The position numbers and the translations under genes are program-made. 9,047 nt of DNA from Burkholderiales bacterium RIFCSPHIGHO2_12_FULL_61_11 (GTDB lineage: Bacteria > Pseudomonadota > Gammaproteobacteria > Burkholderiales > Burkholderiaceae_C): positions 977-10,023 of the forward strand of contig MERZ01000061.1 in the NCBI GenBank assembly GCA_001770785.1, written 5' to 3'. Of the stretch, positions 1 to 4,303 are shown piece by piece. Numbering within the stretch: the stretch's first letter is position 1; each line of letters starts with the position of its first letter. The notes below the pieces were generated by a model. It did not search any database. It saw nothing but the letters and a program-made list of their open reading frames with translations, and had not been told where the DNA came from.

Positions 1-501
1 GGCGTCTTCGGATTGGGTGATCAACTGGCGCAATGCATCCGTCCAGGAGGGCAACTGGCGACGCGTTTCGACGGATACGCCCAGCGCCTCTCGCAGTCGT
101 TGTGCGACGGCCTTGGGCTCTTCCTGCATGCTGGCGCTGCCAACGAATGGCAAGGTTGGCGAGCCATGCATGCGGGCATGGTCTCGGTACCAGTCTTGCC
201 GCTGCTGGCAAAGATAAAGGGTGTCCAGCAGGTCGCTGCTGGGTTCCGTGAGCACGTCGTCGCGCAAAGTGCGAAAGTCTGGCACTGGCAGGGTTAGCTC
301 TGGTGGCTGCGGCAAGAAGAAGTAGCCGAAGGCTGTGTGCGTCATCCGTGCCAAGTCTTCCAGTTGTTTCAGCGTGGGCTGGGCTTCGCCACGGCGCCAC
401 AGCGGCCATTTCGGAAAGCGCGCCGCCAGTGTGTCGTCATCCAGGCGTGCCCGCTGTGCCGCCCAGCGGAGCACGGGGACGGAAGCGGCCACAGTGGTCA
501 T
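1..501 (-). CDS. XRE-ImmA/IrrE family metallo-endopeptidase, N-terminal part (cut by window edge)
   Basis: Reading the reverse strand from the ATG at 501 gives 167 codons with no stop, running off the left edge. Residues 7-50 look like an HTH_3/XRE segment (VLRWAAQRARLDDDTLAARF, then GEAQPTLKQLEDLAR). They are followed by the characteristic bridge FGYFFLPQPPE and LPVPDFRTLRD, which in this family precedes the metallopeptidase domain. The zinc HExxH motif would lie further on and is not in the window, so peptidase activity is inferred. ImmA/IrrE proteins are known to cleave or antagonise repressors in phage, mobile-element and stress responses. The start codon overlaps the stop of the methyltransferase-like gene (ATGA at 498-501), so the two are very likely one translationally coupled operon. 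In other genomes such fusions often sit next to a DUF4411 PIN-like protein; whether one follows here cannot be seen. Confidence 0.82.
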   Translation of the reverse strand, partial: MTTVAASVPVLRWAAQRARLDDDTLAARFPKWPLWRRGEAQPTLKQLEDLARMTHTAFGYFFLPQPPELTLPVPDFRTLRDDVLTEPSSDLLDTLYLCQQRQDWYRDHARMHGSPTLPFVGSASMQEEPKAVAQRLREALGVSVETRRQLPSWTDALRQLITQSEDA

Positions 502-1166
502 GCCTTCTCCTTGAATAAGGGTGCGTGTGCCGATGGTACAAATTCCGCAGCCAGTTCGCGCACTGTCATGGGTGGGTGGGTTTTGATGGGGGCAAAGATT
601 TCGTGCTTGCCCAGGTCGGCAAAGAGCGAACCCTCTGCGCTGAAGGCCGATGAGCCGGTCAGCACGTCAAACCGGAAGTCGCGCCGCTGGTACTTGCCCT
701 TGCCGAGGTAGCCCCATTCGGCAAAGGTGATGGGCTGGCCGTCTTGGTCGCGCATGGTCAGCGCGTCGCCGTGCACGATGTTCTGCGACAGCACATACGA
801 AGCAGCCAGGTACAGGTCATCCGTCTCATCGAGCTTGAGGTATTCGGCAAAAACTTCCAGCACGTTGGCACGGCATTCGGCGATGTTGTCCGCCAGCAGT
901 TCAATGCCGTAAATGCACATCAGCCCCAGCAGTGCGTAATGCCGCCGCTCGAAGTCAGACTTGCCATATTTGAGTTCCACGGCAGCGAGCTTGCGCCGCA
1001 GTATTTGTACGATGAAGTTGCCACTCCCGCACGCCGGTTCCAGGAAGCGAGAGTCAATCCGCTCGGTCTCGTCCTTCACGAGGTCGAGCATGGCCTCAAC
1101 CATCCATGCAGGCGTGAATACCTCGCCGTGGTCGGCAACGCGTTGTTTGGATTTGACGAGGCTCAT
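498..1166 (-). CDS. Short N6-adenine DNA methyltransferase-like protein (restriction subunit M family)
   Basis: A 222-residue protein. Residues 14-19 (GEVFTP) resemble motif X, and residues 42-51 (LEPACGSGNF) are a textbook motif I, the S-adenosylmethionine site of N6-adenine methylases. Residues 83-95 (GLMCIYGIELLAD) fit the following Rossmann segment, and IVHGDALTM near 130-140 fits the acidic strand before motif IV. Where (D/N)PPY would be expected the protein reads FDVLTGSSAF, so the catalytic motif is absent. From memory, short relatives share this form, so it is probably a family trait and not a local mutation. It may be a catalytically inactive SAM-binding partner or an unusual methylase. 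No specificity or nuclease subunit is in the window. The stop overlaps the next start by 4 bp. I see no strong Shine-Dalgarno ahead of the ATG, which is the first in-frame start preceding the GEVFTP region. Confidence 0.85.
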   Translation of the reverse strand: MSLVKSKQRVADHGEVFTPAWMVEAMLDLVKDETERIDSRFLEPACGSGNFIVQILRRKLAAVELKYGKSDFERRHYALLGLMCIYGIELLADNIAECRANVLEVFAEYLKLDETDDLYLAASYVLSQNIVHGDALTMRDQDGQPITFAEWGYLGKGKYQRRDFRFDVLTGSSAFSAEGSLFADLGKHEIFAPIKTHPPMTVRELAAEFVPSAHAPLFKEKA

Positions 1167-1493
1167 GGGTTGGCGACTTGTTGGCCGGGGGCGGTTTGGG
1201 TCAATGTGGACTCACAATTGTCAATTACATCAAGGCTGCAGCAGGAACTATGACAAGCCCGCCAGACGCTTTGATGTCAGCATAGCCTAGATTAAGACTA
1301 TAGACCGCCATCAGCCCATACCTGCATACCGCAGGTAACTTCCGAATTTCCGCTATACGCTGCAATTCAGCCGGTCACCTGCCTGGACGACATTAGGTCG
1401 CAAATGTCAGCTTTGTGCGGTCGAATCGTCGATCTTGGAATTCCGCTTTGGGTCGGATGCTGTCGTTCATGCCTCCCCCTTTAGTGTCAGCAA
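1167..1493. other. Intergenic stretch with no convincing gene
   Basis: Base composition is more AT-rich than the flanking genes, and no reading frame here looks like protein. A perfect 7-bp inverted repeat (TACCTGC / GCAGGTA, 1319-1325 and 1331-1337, 5-nt loop) is present but has no T-run, so it is not a convincing terminator. Around 1395-1475 there are two loosely similar units (AATGTCAGCTTTGTG and GAATTCCGCTTTGGG followed by TCG-rich sequence) that recall degenerate dispersed intergenic repeats common in Proteobacteria; that is an impression only. Confidence 0.4.
1219..1229 (-). promoter_or_regulatory. Possible extended -10 promoter for the methyltransferase/ImmA operon
   Basis: On the reverse strand, TGA-TGTAAT (TGTAAT at 1229-1224) matches an extended -10 (TGnTATAAT) in five of six hexamer positions and would start transcription near 1217, giving a leader of about 50 nt. 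A TTGACA hexamer overlaps it at 1224-1219 but has no good -10 at the right distance. ACAATTGT at 1214-1221 is an 8-bp palindrome. No good -35 accompanies the -10, so this is weak. Confidence 0.25.
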
Positions 1494-1664
1494 TCAGTCT
1501 AGAGCGGTCCCAGACCAAATAGATTTACGCGTGAGGTGATTTTCTGGCTCGACTGACAGTTGCATTCCCAAAGACTTCAGCACCGCCAGCAGTGTCTTGA
1601 AGATGGCGTGACTGCTGCCGTCCTGCCGGTGCATCTGTTTCAGGATTTTTTCAATGCTTGCCAT
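1494..1664 (-). CDS. Small antitoxin-like ORF (56 residues), possibly a decayed fragment
   Basis: Reverse-strand ATG (1664-1662) to TGA (1496-1494). The central segment, residues 20-40 (roughly AIFKTLLAVLKSLGMQLSVEP), resembles the C-terminal part of HTH antitoxins of the HigA/HipB kind, where a helix of the type xLLAVLKALG is followed by LSV. The N-terminus (MASIEKILKQM) instead recalls HicA-like small toxins, so the ORF may be a junction of two remnants left by a deletion. A full HTH domain is not present at this length. A modest AGG lies about 10 nt before the ATG. The last fifteen residues look unlike any domain. It is either a real mini-gene or debris of another toxin-antitoxin locus. 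Confidence 0.35.
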   Translation of the reverse strand: MASIEKILKQMHRQDGSSHAIFKTLLAVLKSLGMQLSVEPENHLTRKSIWSGTALD

Positions 1665-1691
1665 ACGAGTCGCCTGGCGCCATTAGTCTCT

Positions 1692-1780
1692 CCCCGTTTC
1701 GTCATTGCGAGCGAAGCGTGGCAATCCATGTCACCGTGGTGCGCGATATGGATCGCCGCGCTTCGCTCGCGATGACGGGG
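1692..1780. repeat. REP-like palindromic element forming a 30-bp hairpin
   Basis: The arm at 1701-1730 pairs with 1747-1776 around a 16-nt loop: 26 Watson-Crick pairs, three G-T wobbles (1706/1771, 1719/1758, 1730/1747) and one A-C mismatch (1723/1754). CCCC/GGGG blocks extend the outer ends. The arm sequence GTCATTGCGAGCGAAGCG with TGGCAATCC belongs to a motif I know as a widespread intergenic REP/MITE-like repeat in many bacteria. Other copies in this genome cannot be assessed here. It has no adjacent T-run, so a mobile or structural repeat fits better than an intrinsic terminator. Confidence 0.75.
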
Positions 1781-1836
1781 AAGAGGTATTTCGGCAATTT
1801 CCATTCCCCCTTAGCGACACCATATGTCAATGACTT

Positions 1837-1901
1837 AAAAGTTGTATGCCATTAAAAGTACGATTGACAGCACTTTTGATAGTATTCAGAATTAGACTTT
1901 T
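1837..1901 (+). promoter_or_regulatory. Promoter of the toxin-antitoxin operon with clustered half-sites
   Basis: TTGACA at 1864-1869 is a perfect -35; with a 17-bp spacer the -10 would be CAGAAT at 1887-1892 (four of six). The AAAAGT hexamer occurs at 1837-1842 and 1854-1859 and its complement ACTTTT at 1872-1877 and 1896-1901, giving nested inverted repeats around the promoter. This layout fits an autoregulated antitoxin operator, but the functional reading is inference. Confidence 0.45.
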
Positions 1902-1912
1902 CAACCATCCGA

Positions 1913-1927
1913 CCGTGCACTGCACGG
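1913..1927 (+). promoter_or_regulatory. Perfect palindrome just before the antitoxin start, candidate operator
   Basis: CCGTGCA-C-TGCACGG is a perfect 7-bp inverted repeat with a single central base, eight bases before the antitoxin ATG at 1935. Its right end overlaps GGAA (1926-1929), the only Shine-Dalgarno-like sequence for that start. Binding of the antitoxin or toxin-antitoxin complex here could repress transcription; as RNA the one-base loop makes a hairpin unlikely without fraying. Confidence 0.5.
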
Positions 1928-1934
1928 AAATTCC

Positions 1935-2306
1935 ATGTCTCAACTTACCGCCAATGATCTGAAAACACGGGGCGTCGCTGCCATCGAGTCGCTGCTGGCC
2001 ACGCAGCCAGAGGCCATGATTTCGGTTCGGGGCAAGGAGCGCTTTGTGGTGATGGACGTGGCGCACTACCATTACCTGCGTGAATGCGAGCTGGATGCCG
2101 CGTTGGCGCAAAGCCAGGCGGATGTGGCAGCCGGGCGCTTTGTCGTGGCGTCCGCTGCAGCGCATATGGCCCGGCTGGATGCGATGCTCGCTGCCGACAG
2201 CGACGCAGCGCCCGCAAAAACACCAGCGCCTCATAAGCGGCCTGCAAAAACAAGGGCGATCAAGGTGACGACGGCCAAGGCAACGCGGCGCACCTCCGTC
2301 GCCTGA
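1935..2306 (+). CDS. Type II antitoxin, Phd/YefM-like, with basic C-terminal tail
   Basis: A 123-residue protein. Residues 1-55 have the Phd/YefM layout: a short N-terminal strand and helix (TANDLKTRGVAAIESLL), then two strands (AMISVRGKERFVVM) and a helix (HYHYLRECELDAAL). In this family the N-terminal fold dimerises and binds the operator, and the C-terminal region wraps and neutralises the toxin. Residues 56-90 are the probable toxin-binding helix. Residues 91-123 form a Pro/Ala/Thr tail with nine Lys/Arg and no acidic residue, unlike typical 80-90 residue members. The toxin gene follows after 24 bp, so the pair should be co-transcribed from the promoter near 1864-1892. The start is the ATG directly after the palindrome at 1913-1927. 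Family assignment is good; the toxin partner is taken from gene order. Confidence 0.85.
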   Translation: MSQLTANDLKTRGVAAIESLLATQPEAMISVRGKERFVVMDVAHYHYLRECELDAALAQSQADVAAGRFVVASAAAHMARLDAMLAADSDAAPAKTPAPHKRPAKTRAIKVTTAKATRRTSVA

Positions 2307-2313
2307 GCGCCGC
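2285..2313 (+). repeat. Inverted repeat across the antitoxin stop codon
   Basis: GCGGCGC at 2285-2291 and GCGCCGC at 2307-2313 are perfect complements with a 15-nt loop that contains the antitoxin stop TGA (2304-2306). It sits 17 nt before the toxin ATG, which has no visible Shine-Dalgarno. A hairpin here could lower toxin translation relative to antitoxin, but GC-rich sequence makes chance pairing common. Confidence 0.3.
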
Positions 2314-2330
2314 GCCTGTTATCGCCGCCC

Positions 2331-2606
2331 ATGGCCTATCAGCTGGTACTGACCGAGGGTTATACCCGGCTGGCGTTTCGTTTTCTCAAGCGGCACCCTG
2401 AGCTCAAGCGCCAGTACGCAAAGACACTGGCCCTGCTTGAGGCCAATCCGCATCATCCCTCGCTGCGTCTGCATGCATCGGCCGGCAAACACCAGGATTT
2501 ACATTCGGTGTCGATCAACCTGTCTTACCGCATGACGCTGGAGTTGCTGATTCGAGACCAGCAGATCACCCCCATTAACGTGGGGGACCACGATGCCGTG
2601 TATTGA
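2331..2606 (+). CDS. Type II toxin, RelE/ParE family
   Basis: A 91-residue protein with the compact RelE/ParE build: N-terminal strand (YQLVLTEGYTRLAFRFL), two helices (LKRQYAKTLALLEANP), then HHPSLRLHAS, the strand VSINLSYRMTLELLI with the conserved Arg at 67, and the family C-terminus PINVGDHDAVY. RelE-type members cut mRNA on the ribosome and ParE-type members poison gyrase; the sequence does not settle which applies. The closing GDHDxVY is typical of RelE/YafQ-like proteins, which favours an mRNA interferase. The length is normal and nothing is visibly broken. It lies 24 bp behind the Phd-like antitoxin on the same strand. The start is the ATG at 2331, with no clear ribosome-binding site, as is common for toxins whose translation is kept low. 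Confidence 0.88.
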   Translation: MAYQLVLTEGYTRLAFRFLKRHPELKRQYAKTLALLEANPHHPSLRLHASAGKHQDLHSVSINLSYRMTLELLIRDQQITPINVGDHDAVY

Positions 2607-2624
2607 TGTGGGGACCGTTCCTCC

Positions 2625-2744
2625 TACGACACCATGGTGGGCGAGCGTGGCTGGAAACTCTCTGGCGGTGAAAAACAGCGCGTGGCGATCGCCCGCACCC
2701 TGCTGAAAAATCCGCCGGTCGTGATTTCCGGCCGCGCTGGGTAA
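2625..2744 (+). pseudogene. Fragment of an Atm1-type ABC transporter ATPase
   Basis: Starting six codons after the toxin stop and in the same frame, the DNA reads [11 protein letters not shown], then [18 protein letters not shown] and PPVVIS, followed by four unrelated codons and TAA at 2742-2744. LSGGEKQR is the ABC signature, and YDTxVGERG before it with ARTxLKNPP after it is characteristic of the ATPase domain of Atm1/ABCB7-type half-transporters. The Walker A side is absent, and the sequence breaks exactly where Walker B (ILDEATSALD) should follow. No start codon with a ribosome-binding site is associated. About 35 residues of a normally 600-residue protein remain, so this is gene debris marking an old insertion or deletion edge between the toxin-antitoxin cassette and the ferritin-like gene. 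Confidence 0.88.
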
Positions 2745-2799
2745 AAAGGGCTGAACTTTTTCGGCGCGCAGGCTATAGTGCAATTTCCGGACGCGCTGG
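2724..2799 (+). repeat. Imperfect 17-bp direct repeat flanking the end of the ABC fragment
   Basis: ATTTCCGGCCGCGCTGG (2724-2740) recurs as ATTTCCGGACGCGCTGG (2783-2799), 16 of 17 identical, 59 bp apart. The first copy begins exactly at the point where ABC-ATPase similarity stops. It may be a recombination or duplication scar. Confidence 0.6.
2751..2779 (+). promoter_or_regulatory. Probable promoter of the ferritin-like gene
   Basis: TATAGT at 2774-2779 matches the -10 consensus in five of six positions, with CTGAAC at 2751-2756 as a weak -35 at 17 bp. The predicted transcript would begin near 2786 with a leader of about 110 nt. The leader contains GATGGGT (2833-2839) and ACCCATC (2870-2876), complementary over 7 bp, just before the ribosome-binding site. 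Confidence 0.45.
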
Positions 2800-2883
2800 C
2801 CAATCTGCTCAGGCTGGCGCGTGGATTGCACGGATGGGTCGGCGGTGTTTCATGGCACTTGCTCCCATCACCCATCAACCCAC

Positions 2884-2890
2884 AGGAGAG
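2884..2890 (+). promoter_or_regulatory. Ribosome-binding site fixing the start of the ferritin-like gene
   Basis: AGGAGAG lies 4-10 nt before the ATG at 2895. It selects this start over an in-frame start at 2778, whose extra residues do not look like the family. Confidence 0.8.
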
Positions 2891-2894
2891 AAAT

Positions 2895-3182
2895 ATGGCT
2901 AGCGTTGGCTATCACGAACCCATTGATGAGTTGTCAGACGAAACCCGCGACATGCACCGCGCCATCGTCTCGCTGATGGAGGAGCTGGAGGCGGTTGACT
3001 GGTACAACCAGCGCGCTGATGCGTGCAAGGACCAAGACCTCAAGGCGATCCTTGCGCACAATCGCGACGAGGAGAAGGAACACGCGTCGATGGTGCTCGA
3101 ATGGATTCGGCGCAAGGATGCGACTTTCTCGAAACAATTGAAGGACTATCTGTTTACTCAAAAGCCCATCGCGCACAAGTAG
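2895..3182 (+). CDS. Encapsulated-ferritin (EncFtn) family ferritin-like protein
   Basis: A 95-residue, mostly helical protein. Residues 7-36 (HEPIDELSDET through MEELEAVDW) and 50-70 (KAILAHNRDEEKEHASMVLEW) closely match the EncFtn family, whose members form open annular decamers with ferroxidase sites at subunit interfaces and load iron into encapsulin nanocompartments. By recalled alignment with the Rhodospirillum rubrum protein, E30, E60 and H63 correspond to its iron-binding Glu32, Glu62 and His65; neighbouring E29, E32, W36 and E59 are also kept. The protein ends at YLFTQKPIAHK, so the C-terminal linker and encapsulin-targeting peptide seen in cargo members are missing, and no shell gene follows. 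It may act free in the cytosol or be targeted by another route. Its own promoter and strong ribosome-binding site suggest an expressed, independent gene. Confidence 0.88.
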   Translation: MASVGYHEPIDELSDETRDMHRAIVSLMEELEAVDWYNQRADACKDQDLKAILAHNRDEEKEHASMVLEWIRRKDATFSKQLKDYLFTQKPIAHK

Positions 3183-3284
3183 CCCGCTCAGGCCTTCGCA
3201 GCGACTTCCCGCATTGCCAGTTAGCGGTCGGGGCCAGGCAAGGGGAAGGTTTTTGCGGCAAGCCCTGGCGCAGATAATCACGCC

Positions 3285-4247
3285 ATGGAAACCAAATGGC
3301 TGGAAGATTTCGTCAGTCTCGCTGAAACCCGCAGTTTCAGCCGCTCGGCCCAATTGCGTCACGTCACGCAGCCCGCGTTTTCGCGACGCATTCAGTCGCT
3401 GGAAAGCTGGGCCGGCACCGACCTGGTGGACCGCAGCTCGTACCCGACTCGGCTGACGCCGGCCGGTGAAACGCTGTACAGCGAGGCGCTGGCCATGTTG
3501 CAGGGCCTGCAGTCCACCCGGGCCATGCTGCGCGGCCACACTTCGGCCGGGCAGGACGTGATTGAGTTTGCCGTGCCGCACACGCTGGCTTTTACCTTCT
3601 TTCCGGCCTGGGTCAGCAGCTTGCGCGACAAGTTTGGTCTCATCAAAAGCCGCCTGATTGCGCTCAACGTGCATGACGCGGTATTGCGGCTGGTCGAAGG
3701 CAGTTGCGACCTGCTGGTGACTTACCACCATGATTCCCAGCCCTTTCAACTCGACCCCGGCCGCTATGAAATGGTGACGCTGGGCCAGGAAGTGCTGGCG
3801 CCATTTTGCCGGGCCAACGCCGCGGGCGAGCCCGAGTTCAGCCTGCCGGGCCGCGCCGGCCATCCGTTGCCTTACCTGGGCTATGCGCCGGGTGCGTATC
3901 TCGGGCGCATGGTTGACCTGATCCTCAAGAAGTCCAGCAGCGCCATTCATCTGGATCGGGTCTATGAAACCGACATGGCCGAAGGTCTGAAGGCCATGGC
4001 GCTGGAGGGACACGGCATTGCCTTTTTGCCGCTCAGCGCCGTCAGGAAAGAACTCAGGGCGAAAAAGCTGGTCAGCGTCGGAAGCCATCTGGAGATGACC
4101 ATGGACGTGCGTGTTTACCGCGAGCGGCCCAACGCCAAAGTGGCCACCAAAAGCCATGCCCAGTCCCTGTGGACCTATTTGCAGTCGCAAACCAGCCGCC
4201 AGGACAAGGCCGCCGGCCGGGGCGCCAGCCAGTCGGCCAGCAGGTAG
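3285..4247 (+). CDS. LysR-family regulator, HypT/YjiE-like
   Basis: A 320-residue protein. Residues 3-62 are the winged-helix DNA-binding domain (METKWLEDFVSLAETRSFSR, VTQPAFSRRIQSLE, LTPAGETLY), followed by a linker helix and a periplasmic-binding-protein-like effector domain from about 92 to 300. The opening METKWLxDF and the run TDMAEGLKAMALEGHGIAFLP align well with E. coli HypT (YjiE), a hypochlorite sensor that works through methionine oxidation and affects iron and sulfur metabolism. By recalled alignment only one of HypT's three sensing methionines (Met230, in TDMAEG) is kept, so the same signal is not assured. The C-terminal 16 residues are Ala/Ser/Arg/Gly-rich and probably disordered. 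The gene lies 102 bp after the EncFtn-like gene and 56 bp before pyrC, on the same strand; its target is unknown. GATAAT at 3273-3278, only 6 bp before the ATG, and the lack of a Shine-Dalgarno permit a nearly leaderless mRNA. Confidence 0.87.
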   Translation: METKWLEDFVSLAETRSFSRSAQLRHVTQPAFSRRIQSLESWAGTDLVDRSSYPTRLTPAGETLYSEALAMLQGLQSTRAMLRGHTSAGQDVIEFAVPHTLAFTFFPAWVSSLRDKFGLIKSRLIALNVHDAVLRLVEGSCDLLVTYHHDSQPFQLDPGRYEMVTLGQEVLAPFCRANAAGEPEFSLPGRAGHPLPYLGYAPGAYLGRMVDLILKKSSSAIHLDRVYETDMAEGLKAMALEGHGIAFLPLSAVRKELRAKKLVSVGSHLEMTMDVRVYRERPNAKVATKSHAQSLWTYLQSQTSRQDKAAGRGASQSASR

Positions 4248-4275
4248 CTTTGAGGCTTTTGTGCACTATGAGCAA

Positions 4276-4299
4276 GGCGACAATTCAGGCGACAATTCA
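4276..4299 (+). repeat. Perfect 12-bp tandem duplication before pyrC
   Basis: GGCGACAATTCA occurs twice back to back (4276-4287, 4288-4299). In the pyrC frame it would encode ATIQ twice if translation began at 4268. It separates the two candidate pyrC start codons (4268 and 4304) by an extra four codons. Confidence 0.85.
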
Positions 4300-4303
4300 G
4301 CGC

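Noticed and set aside
744..1253. 169-codon plus-strand open frame opposite the methyltransferase-like gene
   Set aside because: The minus strand carries the SAM-binding motif and clear family similarity; the plus frame has no recognisable features.
1692..1780. Reading the large hairpin as an intrinsic terminator or CRISPR repeat
   Set aside because: No T-run follows on either strand and there is only one copy in the window; the sequence fits a dispersed palindromic repeat.
2833..2876. GATGGGT / ACCCATC inverted repeat in the ferritin-gene leader as a riboswitch or terminator
   Set aside because: Only 7 bp with a 30-nt loop and no T-run; no known riboswitch pattern seen.
2934..4190. A 418-codon open frame on the minus strand antisense to the ferritin-like and LysR genes
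   Set aside because: It mirrors codons of two well-supported plus-strand genes, spans their intergenic gap, and its protein has no recognisable domain; such antisense frames are common in GC-rich DNA.
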